Source: a virus. Taken from it: a stretch of DNA of 39,692 bases. Positions 9,001 to 18,118 of the stretch are shown here, one piece after another. The translations under genes were made by a program, and so were the position numbers. The DNA lies in the IMG/VR virus record IMGVR_UViG_3300001352_000027, positions 1 through 39,692 of that record. The stretch is one strand, 5' to 3'. Within the stretch, counting starts at the first letter, position 1. Every line of letters starts with the position of its first letter. The notes below the pieces were generated by a model. It had not been told where the DNA came from, did not search any database, and saw only the letters and a list, made by a program, of their open reading frames with translations.

Positions 9001-12000
9001 TTCATTTGTAACCATATACTCAGACCGAGGAAAATTAGAAGACGGAACGTACGATCCACTGTATACTCTAGCAGAAATCGGTGGCCATGACACACTTAAC
9101 GGAGAGGTGGTGCGATTGTCATTCAGTTTCTCACAAGACTCTGGTGCCAACAATGGTGAATTTAGAAATGACCAACACAATCTTGATTTTAGATTTGAAG
9201 GAAGTGTTGCTGGAAACCATTACACAATAAGTGAATTAAAGCAAAACGGATATCTCAATAACAGTGGTTACTATTCTATTTTACAATCAAATAAAAATTG
9301 GGAATTCGGAATTCACCGAGATAACACATTCAAAGAAGATTATGGAAAGTTTTATTTAAATTTTTATAATACCGATGGTATTCTTGTGTGTCCGAGTAAA
9401 CTTTCTAATCCAATATACTTTGATGATAATGTTGAGTATGATATATTAATAACCAGCAAACAATCGGATACCAACACAGATTCTGTTATATCCATGTATG
9501 TAAAACGAATGTATGACTCATCTGAAGTATTTTCAAGTCAAGAAGATTTAATAGTAACTAAGTACACCGCAAACAATATCATACAAACAAAAAATTTATA
9601 TTTTGGAAACTATAATCAACAAACAAACTTCAGAGGAACACTTGATAAACTTAGAATTTACACAACTGCTATAACAGAAAAACGATTTATTGGTCACATA
9701 AACAATAATCAAGGCTATGACATTGATAACTATATTGAACTAGAAAGTGTGTTGCTTACTAAAATAAACTTTGATCATCCATATTCACTTATATCTGAAC
9801 AAACTCCTACGACAACACCTGAGCAAACTCCTACACCAACACCTGAGCAAACTCCTATACCAACACCGACATTGGGTGTGGATGGCGGTACTATAAAAAA
9901 CTATGCACTTTCACCACATAAACAAGACGTAATTGCACATAACTTTACTAATACCACATATCCGTACCACTTCGTGGGAAAAAACAGAAGTGAACTTAGT
10001 AATCTTCCTGCAATGGGTGGAAAATCATTTAACAATAATAAAATTAGAATAGAGACTCAGGAGAAGGTAGCAGAACTAAATCCATACTCTCGTTCTACAA
10101 AAAAATCAAAGGATAGACACACGATAGATTCAAATACACTAGGAGTATACTTCAGTCCAACCGATATAACTAATCAGGAAATTATCAGATTCTTTGGTCA
10201 GATTAATTTAGGAGAGTTTATAGGAGACCCACATGAAACATATAACTATTGTTACAAGAAACTAGAGGGTCTGAGAAAAATATTTTTTAAACATGGTTTT
10301 GGAAAACTTGATATTCAAAAATACTTCAATCTAATTAAGTCTTACATTGATCCATCTTTATTTGAAAACTTAGAAAAGATAGTACCTGCGAGAGCAAATT
10401 TAATATCTGGATTATTAATTGAACCGTCTCTGCTTGAGAGACACAAAATAATACCACCTCGTATAAAGTCTTCAACTTGGATAGACCTAGAAGAGAACTC
10501 AAAATCGGATAAGGAAAAAATAACTGAAATTTTAAATATTAATTTTGATGTAGGTTTGTCTGATAAGAACATAGCAGCCTTTGGAAATGACCGTACATAC
10601 CTCGCAGATAAACATGGAGACTATAAACTAACACACGACTCGGACATTAAAGTTTTTAAAAACAACTCTGAGTTTACATTTGACTACAACTATTGTGGAA
10701 AGTTGGTGGGAGAGGACATCACAGATTCCACACGAGACATATTTACCGTTCACGGAATTACCGAACAAAAAGGAAAACTTTTTAAGGTAGAAAAAATAAA
10801 AGAAAAAAAATCAATAGGAGTTCAGTATACGGGTAAGTTGGTAAATTACGATGTATTTCTCAACGATGGAATTCAGATTTCTGGATTTACAGATGGAATG
10901 GAAACCGCAAACGGAATATATGAATTTAAATTTAAAGGAAGTTCTGGACTTCCTGTATTTACAAACCAAAGTAGAATGTGGTGGGTATTTTATTCCTCTC
11001 ACAAATTGAGATGGATTATTGCATCAGACAACACGGTTGATGGTGGAAAATATTTAGCACTAAACCAAGGCAGACAATATGAAAACTATACCTGGATTGG
11101 GGGAAACAAGATTGCAGAAAGTAACACAAATACACCAGAGTGGTTCAGCACCGGGTTTAACAACTCAATTCAATCAGACAATTTACCACAACGAGGTGTA
11201 GACTATTTTGGTCGTGTTAGTTTTATTTCAAAATATGATAGATTCATTGAGTGTGATGCATATATACACGGTTGGGTTAATGCAGAACTATACGGAGTAT
11301 ATAAAGGTGAGTTAACTGAACGAGTTTTTTCAGAAGGATTGAGTTTCAAAAACATAAGTAAACCTAACGATAACTACATATTTTCTGGAGATAAAAAATA
11401 TGTATTTCTAAACGGAACGTTTAGAGGTAAGTTACAAAACGGTTGGGTAGGTAGTGACCAGATTCAACAAACCGACTCGGATAAAAATATTAGAGTAGTT
11501 GGGTTTTTTGATGGTAAAAAATACGAATCATGTGACAACCCACACTACACATCGGGATTAATAAATTCATTGGTTAGTTTTGACAACCGAGATAAGTTGG
11601 TTTTTGATTTTAGAAATTACAACAGCAACCAAGTTAAATTTTCCTCTAAAAACTTTGACAACATAAATCTAGTAAAAATACCGAACTCTTTAGAATATTC
11701 AAATGATGTCAACTTCAAGTTTATATCAGACTATACTATAAAAAACCAAGGAATTTCTGACGTAGTCGATTTAAGCAGTGGTCAAGTTAGAAAGAAGCAT
11801 AAACATAAAACAACTGATATATTTTACTCACCCAATGTATACGATGTATCCGTTACACACGACATAAAACTAAAAACAAACTCAATCTTAGATATACACT
11901 TTTTGGCTCAAGGAATAAATTTTAAAGTAAATGGGAGTGTGGTAATAAAGATTAATGAATCTAATCTTAAATTTAATTTTAATAAAAATAAATACAAAAA

Positions 12001-15000
12001 TTGCGAGATAATAAGCAGAGGTAATCAATTTCAACCTGGATCGGTATATAATCAACATGGAGAAAAAGTAAAAACAAACACTCGTAATTTAATTAACACT
12101 ATTAAAGAAAGTGTAAACTATATTTCAAACGAAGAAGTTATAAATAATTTTGAAAATAACATTCTCAATAAAGAAGATTATAGTTTAGTTTATGTGGGTG
12201 AGTCACTTGATACTTTTGATTTTATATTTTTAATATCACTCGAATCTAAATCTGAGATAAATACCAATCTAAAATGTGAAAACTTTTTTGAAAATACACT
12301 AATTACACGACAAACAAAAGAGACGGTGTTTCAACATACACCCATGCATATAAACAATATACCCCAGTTCGTTAGAGGAGTTGATTTAATTAAAAGTGGT
12401 AGGGGATATACGGGTCAAGAAGAGGTCGAGATTTATGGAAACAGACCTCTGAATTGGAAATCGTCATGGCCACAAAAGATAAAAGCATATAAACTATTTA
12501 ATATAGACACATCGACTGGAATAATAACAGGAGTAAAACCAGATAACTTTTTAATCACAGGAACAAACTGGATTACAGATTCTACTATAACATTTAATGA
12601 CACCCCAAAAATAAAGATTGAAAATCCAATCACAGATTCACGATATGCAAACACAGAAAACGCAGAACTTAGAATTATTACAGGAGAACCAACACCAAGT
12701 GTCAGTTCAATCGTTACACTTCAAAACTATGTAGACCTTGAACTTGGTGACACAATTGGAAAATCATTAAATTCTGCAAATATGTATTTTGAGGGACGTG
12801 ACTCGGTAAAATACGACACAGGATTAATTCACACCAAAAAAATTAATATACAAACTTCAGAAAAAACGTCAAGTAACCGATTAAACGCAACTGAAGTTAT
12901 AGTTTTTTCTAATGAATCTATTTTAGATTTTGAATTATATCTAGACGCAAAGATAAAAGAAGTAATGCGTTCTGATGTATGTGGAAACGAAACCCCCATT
13001 TCGTCTGATACATATGAAATTCAAATTACAAATTTCTATGAGGATGATGGTGATATAGATCACGGAATTACATACACTAAGAACAGAGAACTTGTAAATA
13101 ACTTTTTTGTAATTTTAAATGAAGAAAAAACATCAGAGATAGGTGAATTTATAACGGATGAGCAATATGTAAACAAAATATCTAAGATAAACGACAACAA
13201 ATACGCCGAGGGATATGTGAGAATAAACGGATTCACAACCACACAGTCTTCTGCAAATGGTATATATAGATTTAGAAATGATATTTCATATTGTGATAAG
13301 TTTGAGGCATACAATGTTCCGATTCCTACATATACGAACGAAAACAAAGAGTGGATCATAACCTACGATGAAGAAATTAGAAAATGGAAACTTAGAAATA
13401 TTAAAAATTTAAATTTCATAGTTTCAAATACAAAATATTTAGAAGATGGATTTCTCGCAAACAAAAATAATAACCAAGGGTTTTATACAGGAAAAGAAGT
13501 ATTGCCCAATTCTAATAACACAATTGATCAAAATGGGTTTGTTTACGATGCAACCAAACAAATAATAGGTAATAAGTTTCAAGAAGCAAATGTATCGGTT
13601 AGCAACAGATTCAAAGTAGTTCCCAACAAATTATTATTTAAACTTGAAAAAGAAAATTTCAATAACTTTTTAATTTGGAAGATTGCTATTAAATCCAAAA
13701 CAAATAATAAATTTATTTATGAAATTCCACTTGTTTATATAAACTCGGATTCACAAGATGAATTGTTTTTAGATAAATATAATAGCATAGAAACTAAGTT
13801 AAAATTGCTTAATATACTGCAATATCAAGAAACAAGTGCGTGTAATTTAAATTTTCAAAATGCAATAGTTTGGAAAATAAAATCAACCAACGAGCAGAGT
13901 GGTGAATTTTCAAATAAGTCAAAAATTAATACACAGGGTTTGACATATTTAAATGCAACCTGCTTTTCTAAGGATAAAAATCATACCTTGGGTGGACGAT
14001 ATTCGTATGTTGTAGATAAAATAATAAACGAAAATAGTTCTGTTGTTGAATTCTCTAGATTAAATCGTGTGTGGAAACTGAAAACACTAACCAGAGACAT
14101 TAGTTTGCTTATGAATCACAAGTATCCAAGGTGTGGTGTGTATAAAACTACAACAAAAAATATATACGGTATATGTGAATACACAACCGCAGATGACAAT
14201 GGGAATTTAGCAATTGAACTTAGAAACTTAACGGATGAGTATGAAGATGCAAATGGTGTCTATTATTCATATGGATACCTAGAAACGGGAGAATATCTCT
14301 TTAGAAACAATGATTCAAACTGGTTGTTTCACACATCGGATGGAGGAGAAACATGGGAACTCAGAAATGATAGACTACATCCTACATTAAAAATAGAACA
14401 ATACAGCCAAATTGAACAGGTTGGAGTATATACAAACAAGTCAGAAACTTTGAAATTTTATATAAACTTTGAAATAGATTTTATTTTTGAAGATACACGT
14501 GACTTTTTAAATGTAGATATCAACTCTCTCCGATTAAAAAGTGATATAGGTGAGTTACTCGTTTACAACAAACTGGGATACGAAAAAAATATTTCAGATG
14601 ACATGAAGTTAAACGTTGAAGTTAATGTTGTAAATGCTGAAAAAATATCAAAATATTGGTCATCAATTCCGTGTAAAAACGAAAGAAGTGTAGGTGATTT
14701 TTATATTCACAACAACTTATTTCTTAAATCAAAAAACGAGTTGTATGTGGACGAGGGGGGATTTGATAAATTTAAACTAATTTTTGGTGTAGAAAACTCA
14801 AGAGATATTCTACATACAAATGTTGAATATGATACTAATTTAAGTCAACACTCACACGACACACCTCACATTCTTGAAAATTTCTACGACAACAGCTTTA
14901 AAACCACTGTTAAATATAAAGTAGGAGATAGAGTGTATCACACAGATTTAATGTGGGAGTGCACGAACGATATTCCTGATAATAGAAGTGTGATACCCGG

Positions 15001-17158
15001 TGTTGATTTTGATACGGGTAATCATTGGAAAATATTTAGCAACAACTATACTAAATTATGTGTTACTTCAACTATAAACATTAAAAAGAAACAATATAAA
15101 GATGTAACTAAAATCAATTATCACGATTTTGAGTTTTCCAATGAGTTTGTTAAGATATTTAAATCACAAAACCAATTTAATTTTGGAATTGATGAAAGTG
15201 TGGTGTGCTTTTCTAATAAAAAGTATTTAATAGAAAAAGAATATTTACCATTTGATTTAGCACATATAGGTACTACTAAAAACATAGTTTCGCATGGTAA
15301 AGTGAGAACGCACACCGAAAATAGTTATAATAGAAATCTCGGTGTTTCAAGTAATAGCAACGAAACAACAATTGACACATCAACCGGATATGTGTGTGGA
15401 AAACCACCAATCGTAAGAACATATAAAAAATCAGACAAACGAAAAACAGAGTATGAAAAAGACTCATTTTGGTTTAATCAAGACAAACAACACATCAGAC
15501 AAACTGAACCGACTCTGATTTACGAACAACCAGAAACCGACCCAATTATATCTTTTAGATTTGAAAACCACGACACATTACAAGATATTACATTAAAAGT
15601 TACGAATTTCAATACAACCGAAACAGAAGATGCAAATGGATTATACAATAAAATTAATCGTTCATATAATAATACTCATGTATTTGAAAATGAAAATGGA
15701 TACTTTATATACAAAACCGATGAGTGTTGGGTGGTTCAAAAATCAAATAAATTTAATGATTTACAATTTTTAGAAAATGTGGGGTATGAATATACTACGA
15801 GTGAAACAAAACGAATTGATGGAGATTTAAATGGAAACTTTGGAAGTAGTTCAAATTTCTCATCGCAAACTGGTTTAATAGAAATACTATCTAATAACAT
15901 AATTGAAAAAACCCCAACACCGACTCCCGAACAAACCCCAACACCAACACCAACCCCAACACCAACACTGCGTTCAAATGAATCTCCTGAGACACCTGAG
16001 GGTATATTAACACCCACCCCGGTGCTGATTACTACACCGACTCCTGAGATCACGGCCGTTACACCAACACCACAGGAAACTTTTCAAACCGATACTGCGT
16101 TTTTATTTGAATATGGTGACTTTGCAATTACAACTAAAAAATATGATTTATCAAAAAACCCCCACTTAACAGAATTAGAAATAGCAGAAGATCTAGACGA
16201 TCAGAGAATAATTATTTCGGGTATTATGTCGGTGGAGGAAATACAAGACCGAGAAGAAATATTATCAGAAATACCCGAGGTAGCTAAAAACTTCGGAATG
16301 GTTGTTTCAAATTATACCAAGATGATTGATGAACGGATTACATCAGAAAATATAAATCAGTATGGTTGGGATTCTAGCAATACACATATAAATGGCAAAT
16401 TCAGAGCATTTTATATGTCAAAGAATCAGTTGGGTCTTTTGCACAAATATGACAACCAACACATATTTGCAGATTATGGATATTTCATCAAAAGTTGGAT
16501 GGGTGCAAGGCACATCGCCGTAAAAGTTCTAAATCAGATTGATCCTGTTACTGAACTATCCGCTACAACAGGATTACCCGAAGGTGTGTTATTATCCTGG
16601 AAACCATCGTATAGTGCAAGTTACCTAAGAATCGAAGCACACAATGAAAACACATCCGAGTGGGTAGTTGTTGTTGACAACCTTTCCCAAATAAGAGCAA
16701 CCGGTGGATATCTCGATACCTCACTTGAATTTAACGAAGAAAGAAAATACAGAGTTATATCAATAGGGGTATCTGGAAAAGAAACAACATCAACAACGGC
16801 AACCGGATGGAAACTTGGAATTCCAGAGGCACCGTCATCTCTTAGTGTATCATATGGAAAATATTCTAATAAGATAGAACTTTCATGGGACGGAAATTCG
16901 TTAAACTCTCAATTCAACAAATCGGATAGTTTTACAATTCTTAGATCAGAGACGAATGAATTTGAAGATTTTTCAACTTATGTTGCAATTGCAAATGATG
17001 TTAAGGAAACTACATATACTGATACCGGTAATTTAAACTCTACTTTTATATATTGGTATGTAGTCGTTGCTAATAATGAAAAAACAAAAATAATGACGGA
17101 GGATGAGTTCAATAAAAAAGAAAACTGGTCAACCTCCGTTGCGGGTAAATTATCATAA
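6029..17158 (+). CDS. Giant modular tail/adhesion protein (3709 aa)
   Basis: One uninterrupted frame; I chose ATG 6029 over TTG 6023, and neither has a Shine-Dalgarno sequence. Order of parts: an N-terminal structural domain (residues 1-200) and helical stretch; an ANGhY module at 7724; a conserved tail segment (about 8200-8560, ending near LPYILKTSGTETSIRALF and CYGIPDHLFKIREYGG); a LamG-like domain that appears split by a WKNFRE module (8855-9250); a Thr-Pro linker (9797); a second conserved segment (GVYFSPTDITNQEIIRFFG, then VPARANLISGLLIEPSLLER); four more ANGhY modules; a CBM5/12-like segment (14903-15037); more Thr-Pro linker; and two fibronectin III domains (16541-17100). This is a mosaic of glycan- and protein-binding folds on a conserved phage scaffold, suggesting a tail fibre, tail tip or baseplate-anchored receptor-binding protein. 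The exact position in the virion is inferred. Confidence 0.85.
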   Translation: MTDILQHTYASKFDIDTNVIRSSSLEPTDFNKIKEREVSGDLFGVNSKDVIEFSAFTQNNELVGWKTIQQTPNYSTRAVSYLNSDGVLERKNISYLKSLYPKTSDGNILVSPKYELSQLGIRQGEYKVRISYRNDIVGSFENPYKLQIKEISGSRTEIKAVTQSFKNSRNPNQISFNFEYGNFLNKQTIVAHVIEKLKNILKNKTFVSELESKEFSKKTSDYSMYINKAKKSFSLTELQILKELDSIYTNLRDVYTNYLYGSYNEVFSQDRFYTDYINLVDYTLNTFSRFVQENNSDLKLFYKYMMIQMFDEDEVSGVFKKRFDTYLLNGMNFGNGLFVPFLKYTSYVDESLSTDSNDVLLIKLLTPLDESITEDVNFYISQNPYSDDIVKSIILRSVVEKNSTTFKLRGPDISTKLTSNATKKFSLSDEEESQLIEDDVQSAENHFKTTNTEVENLNIDYSDFKNFVKFSSARSRLDNFVLKLTNISKLKFKIQETIRKINKLNSDVSSGFLTPNEATRSIEVLKNEDIRKYNEGIVEIFKTFTPYDKFLYYDSDNNAWPRETSFNINGFTGAVDGANGLYKLHASRKYDLDKVFLNENNYSWKIIWDYSVSRWKLFQEDTDIFIYSGTANLNSGFSANENNNSGFANQSSLFKLNLLEGEYTDGTAIFPPELIPTQIIDFQKSDGFAWYKSKAKEADLHDKYNDESLYNSLPEFLVRTNENEEFTLFLGMIGEQFDILHVYTENMTEMANARNSMKKGIPNQLVWFVMNSFGVRLSGRTSDQLTIGKQFEENRDIVWRRVLNNLPYILKTSGTETSIRALFKCYGIPDHLFKIREYGGINYNTDLDESDANFKIDTLDYALQINSADQYLDIPVNFEIIDTNETSVELKLSVGREFFENTNDTITFENTNSATLPANIGTVVGIEKLINSDADYIIGSSKPRFYTKGKNQDSFIPELWKNENSVIAISWKNFREGVSFSYPKVNAGTEPSFVTIYSDRGKLEDGTYDPLYTLAEIGGHDTLNGEVVRLSFSFSQDSGANNGEFRNDQHNLDFRFEGSVAGNHYTISELKQNGYLNNSGYYSILQSNKNWEFGIHRDNTFKEDYGKFYLNFYNTDGILVCPSKLSNPIYFDDNVEYDILITSKQSDTNTDSVISMYVKRMYDSSEVFSSQEDLIVTKYTANNIIQTKNLYFGNYNQQTNFRGTLDKLRIYTTAITEKRFIGHINNNQGYDIDNYIELESVLLTKINFDHPYSLISEQTPTTTPEQTPTPTPEQTPIPTPTLGVDGGTIKNYALSPHKQDVIAHNFTNTTYPYHFVGKNRSELSNLPAMGGKSFNNNKIRIETQEKVAELNPYSRSTKKSKDRHTIDSNTLGVYFSPTDITNQEIIRFFGQINLGEFIGDPHETYNYCYKKLEGLRKIFFKHGFGKLDIQKYFNLIKSYIDPSLFENLEKIVPARANLISGLLIEPSLLERHKIIPPRIKSSTWIDLEENSKSDKEKITEILNINFDVGLSDKNIAAFGNDRTYLADKHGDYKLTHDSDIKVFKNNSEFTFDYNYCGKLVGEDITDSTRDIFTVHGITEQKGKLFKVEKIKEKKSIGVQYTGKLVNYDVFLNDGIQISGFTDGMETANGIYEFKFKGSSGLPVFTNQSRMWWVFYSSHKLRWIIASDNTVDGGKYLALNQGRQYENYTWIGGNKIAESNTNTPEWFSTGFNNSIQSDNLPQRGVDYFGRVSFISKYDRFIECDAYIHGWVNAELYGVYKGELTERVFSEGLSFKNISKPNDNYIFSGDKKYVFLNGTFRGKLQNGWVGSDQIQQTDSDKNIRVVGFFDGKKYESCDNPHYTSGLINSLVSFDNRDKLVFDFRNYNSNQVKFSSKNFDNINLVKIPNSLEYSNDVNFKFISDYTIKNQGISDVVDLSSGQVRKKHKHKTTDIFYSPNVYDVSVTHDIKLKTNSILDIHFLAQGINFKVNGSVVIKINESNLKFNFNKNKYKNCEIISRGNQFQPGSVYNQHGEKVKTNTRNLINTIKESVNYISNEEVINNFENNILNKEDYSLVYVGESLDTFDFIFLISLESKSEINTNLKCENFFENTLITRQTKETVFQHTPMHINNIPQFVRGVDLIKSGRGYTGQEEVEIYGNRPLNWKSSWPQKIKAYKLFNIDTSTGIITGVKPDNFLITGTNWITDSTITFNDTPKIKIENPITDSRYANTENAELRIITGEPTPSVSSIVTLQNYVDLELGDTIGKSLNSANMYFEGRDSVKYDTGLIHTKKINIQTSEKTSSNRLNATEVIVFSNESILDFELYLDAKIKEVMRSDVCGNETPISSDTYEIQITNFYEDDGDIDHGITYTKNRELVNNFFVILNEEKTSEIGEFITDEQYVNKISKINDNKYAEGYVRINGFTTTQSSANGIYRFRNDISYCDKFEAYNVPIPTYTNENKEWIITYDEEIRKWKLRNIKNLNFIVSNTKYLEDGFLANKNNNQGFYTGKEVLPNSNNTIDQNGFVYDATKQIIGNKFQEANVSVSNRFKVVPNKLLFKLEKENFNNFLIWKIAIKSKTNNKFIYEIPLVYINSDSQDELFLDKYNSIETKLKLLNILQYQETSACNLNFQNAIVWKIKSTNEQSGEFSNKSKINTQGLTYLNATCFSKDKNHTLGGRYSYVVDKIINENSSVVEFSRLNRVWKLKTLTRDISLLMNHKYPRCGVYKTTTKNIYGICEYTTADDNGNLAIELRNLTDEYEDANGVYYSYGYLETGEYLFRNNDSNWLFHTSDGGETWELRNDRLHPTLKIEQYSQIEQVGVYTNKSETLKFYINFEIDFIFEDTRDFLNVDINSLRLKSDIGELLVYNKLGYEKNISDDMKLNVEVNVVNAEKISKYWSSIPCKNERSVGDFYIHNNLFLKSKNELYVDEGGFDKFKLIFGVENSRDILHTNVEYDTNLSQHSHDTPHILENFYDNSFKTTVKYKVGDRVYHTDLMWECTNDIPDNRSVIPGVDFDTGNHWKIFSNNYTKLCVTSTINIKKKQYKDVTKINYHDFEFSNEFVKIFKSQNQFNFGIDESVVCFSNKKYLIEKEYLPFDLAHIGTTKNIVSHGKVRTHTENSYNRNLGVSSNSNETTIDTSTGYVCGKPPIVRTYKKSDKRKTEYEKDSFWFNQDKQHIRQTEPTLIYEQPETDPIISFRFENHDTLQDITLKVTNFNTTETEDANGLYNKINRSYNNTHVFENENGYFIYKTDECWVVQKSNKFNDLQFLENVGYEYTTSETKRIDGDLNGNFGSSSNFSSQTGLIEILSNNIIEKTPTPTPEQTPTPTPTPTPTLRSNESPETPEGILTPTPVLITTPTPEITAVTPTPQETFQTDTAFLFEYGDFAITTKKYDLSKNPHLTELEIAEDLDDQRIIISGIMSVEEIQDREEILSEIPEVAKNFGMVVSNYTKMIDERITSENINQYGWDSSNTHINGKFRAFYMSKNQLGLLHKYDNQHIFADYGYFIKSWMGARHIAVKVLNQIDPVTELSATTGLPEGVLLSWKPSYSASYLRIEAHNENTSEWVVVVDNLSQIRATGGYLDTSLEFNEERKYRVISIGVSGKETTSTTATGWKLGIPEAPSSLSVSYGKYSNKIELSWDGNSLNSQFNKSDSFTILRSETNEFEDFSTYVAIANDVKETTYTDTGNLNSTFIYWYVVVANNEKTKIMTEDEFNKKENWSTSVAGKLS
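7724..7990 (+). repeat. ANGhY module, copy 1 (in 3709-aa protein)
   Basis: Begins with FNINGFTGAVDGANGLYKL, then an Asn-Glu-Asn and Trp strand pair (NNYSWKIIWDYSVSRWKLF), and ends in an Asn/Gly-rich tail (SGFSANENNNSGF). The same layout recurs five more times in the window. Confidence 0.75.
8855..9250 (+). repeat. WKNFRE module, single copy in 3709-aa protein
   Basis: About 130 residues: RFYTKGKNQ, then ISWKNFREGVSFSYPKV, then TIYSDRGKLEDGTYDPLYTL, EIGGHDTLNGEVVRLSF, and GNHYTISELKQNG. It is preceded by the same LPANIG-type linker seen between copies of the eight-unit array at 22729-26424. Confidence 0.9.
9797..9871 (+). repeat. Thr-Pro-Glu-Gln linker 1
   Basis: Three units of the pattern EQTPTPTP encode a stiff extended linker just after the LamG-like domain. 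DNA copies differ by single bases. Confidence 0.9.
10871..11105 (+). repeat. ANGhY module, copy 2
   Basis: Starts IQISGFTDGMETANGIYEF, followed by FTNQSRMWWVFYSSHKLRWI and a short Gly-rich end. Same order of motifs as copy 1, with the second strand pair keeping the Trp residues. Confidence 0.7.
13217..13501 (+). repeat. ANGhY module, copy 3
   Basis: VRINGFTTTQSSANGIYRF, then YTNENKEWIITYDEEIRKWK, then a tail DGFLANKNNNQGFY that closely parallels the tail of copy 1. Confidence 0.78.
14213..14400 (+). repeat. ANGhY module, copy 4
   Basis: IELRNLTDEYEDANGVYYS, then FRNNDSNWLFHTSDGGETWE. The Gly-Gly-Glu-Thr-Trp turn replaces the usual charged turn before the second Trp. Confidence 0.65.
14903..15037 (+). 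other. CBM5/12-like (chitin-binding type) segment
   Basis: Within the 3709-aa protein, residues about 2959-3003 read YKVGDRVYHTDLMWECTND, then a Pro-Gly turn and TGNHWKI. The pattern Y-x-x-G-D-x-V-x-x-x-x-x-x-W/Y-x-C ... P-x ... W is that of small carbohydrate-binding modules of families 5/12 found in chitinases and phage tails. Assigned from the motif only. Confidence 0.5.
15593..15885 (+). repeat. ANGhY module, copy 5
   Basis: LKVTNFNTTETEDANGLYN, then FENENGYFIYKTDECWVVQ, then an Asn/Ser-Gly-rich tail (GNFGSSSNFSSQTG). Confidence 0.72.
15911..15967 (+). repeat. Thr-Pro linker 2
   Basis: Encodes alternating Thr-Pro with one Pro-Glu-Gln unit. A looser Thr-Pro stretch continues to about 16075, forming the hinge between the module-rich middle and the C-terminal FN3 part of the 3709-aa protein. 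Confidence 0.9.
16541..17100 (+). other. Two fibronectin type III domains
   Basis: Residues about 3505-3690 of the 3709-aa protein. Each domain has the FN3 pattern: a Pro start (DPVTELSATT; IPEAPSSLSVS), a core Trp strand (VLLSWKPS; IELSWDG), a Tyr/Ile strand and a final Tyr-x-Val strand (YRVISIG; YWYVVVAN). FN3 pairs are common near the ends of phage tail proteins. Confidence 0.85.
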
Positions 17159-17165
17159 AATAAAC

Positions 17166-18062
17166 ATGAATACTATACATAAATTATACTCCGAAGATAC
17201 GGAAAAAGTTGATGCAGTTTTATATAACGGTAAACTTATTAGTGCGGGTCAAAATAGAGGCTTTAAAACTGCGGTTGAATTTAATAATGATCCAAATTTA
17301 AATGAAACAATTCAATCATTTGCTGATATCAATTGCGATAGTTTTTCAACAAGAGAACTTTCTCTTTCTTTTTGGATACACCCAAAAAATAATAGCTTTC
17401 AAAACTCACCAATATTTGTAAACGAAGACAACGACAAATTAACAGGTGTTTTTTACAATTGTGGAGAAGAGGATGAGGGAAATCTAGGAGTGTGTTGGAA
17501 CGAGGATAAAAATAACCAACCTACGAACTTTGATGTAAAAATATCTAACTCTGGATGGGTACACTTTATTATCTTGTTTGAAAAAGAAGGTCTTGTTAGA
17601 GTATTTGGAAACGGAAAATATCTTTTTAAGCACGACATGGGGCGTGATTTAGAAAAGGTAAAATTTTCAAATATGAAACTCGGTGGGTTTTCTGGTTGGA
17701 TTGATGATTTCAGTGTATATCACTATCCATTAAAATACGGAAAGGTCAACTTGAACCAACTTGCGACACAGAATGTTTCTTATTTATTTAATACAAGCAG
17801 AAAAAACGGAGAGTTGTCAATTCCAGTTGATATTGAGTTTGAAGAAAAGAATGAACCATTTCATTATCTACAAAACAATAAATTTGTAGAAGCACATGAA
17901 AATTACAACTTACAAAAGCAAAACAATCAAAATTACTTTGACGAGGAATCTATGTATCAAATCGTTGGTGGTGAAAATGATGGAAAACTTACAGAGGCAA
18001 CCGGTTCATTTAGAACCTTTTTAGGCAAGATATACGATGAATCACCCAAAGAAGACAAATAA
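17166..18062 (+). CDS. Concanavalin-A-like lectin/LamG-type tail protein
   Basis: 298 residues from ATG 17166; the frame extends upstream into the preceding gene, but this ATG, seven bases after the previous stop, avoids that overlap. The centre has the LamG/laminin-G-3 pattern: LSLSFWIHPKNNS, then SNSGWVHFIILFEKEGLVRVFGNG, then SNMKLGGFSGWIDDFSVYH, the classic order of strand, W-h-H-h, 'fNG', and 'G-x-h-D-D-h-x-h-Y'. Such folds bind sugars or act as trimer-side decorations on tails. It follows the giant protein directly and lies upstream of a promoter-like site, so it likely ends the transcription segment from the baseplate block or reads through. Sugar binding is inferred from the fold. Confidence 0.75.
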   Translation: MNTIHKLYSEDTEKVDAVLYNGKLISAGQNRGFKTAVEFNNDPNLNETIQSFADINCDSFSTRELSLSFWIHPKNNSFQNSPIFVNEDNDKLTGVFYNCGEEDEGNLGVCWNEDKNNQPTNFDVKISNSGWVHFIILFEKEGLVRVFGNGKYLFKHDMGRDLEKVKFSNMKLGGFSGWIDDFSVYHYPLKYGKVNLNQLATQNVSYLFNTSRKNGELSIPVDIEFEEKNEPFHYLQNNKFVEAHENYNLQKQNNQNYFDEESMYQIVGGENDGKLTEATGSFRTFLGKIYDESPKEDK

Positions 18063-18073
18063 AAAATCTTATA

Positions 18074-18081
18074 TATAAATA
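18074..18081 (+). promoter_or_regulatory. T4-type late promoter core TATAAATA
   Basis: TATAAATA, an exact match to the T4 late -10 element, lies 37 bases before the ATG at 18119 in a 56-base gap. It is embedded in a perfect 16-base palindrome (18073-18088), so the same octamer also reads on the minus strand. The use of a T4-type gp55-like factor is an inference from phage relatedness. Confidence 0.6.
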
Positions 18082-18118
18082 TTTATATGAAATAATTTTA
18101 AATTAAATATATATTAGT

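Noticed and set aside
17103-17165. Extended N-terminus of the lectin-like protein
   Set aside because: It would overlap the end of the 3709-aa gene by over 50 bases from a non-ATG start; ATG 17166 gives clean spacing.
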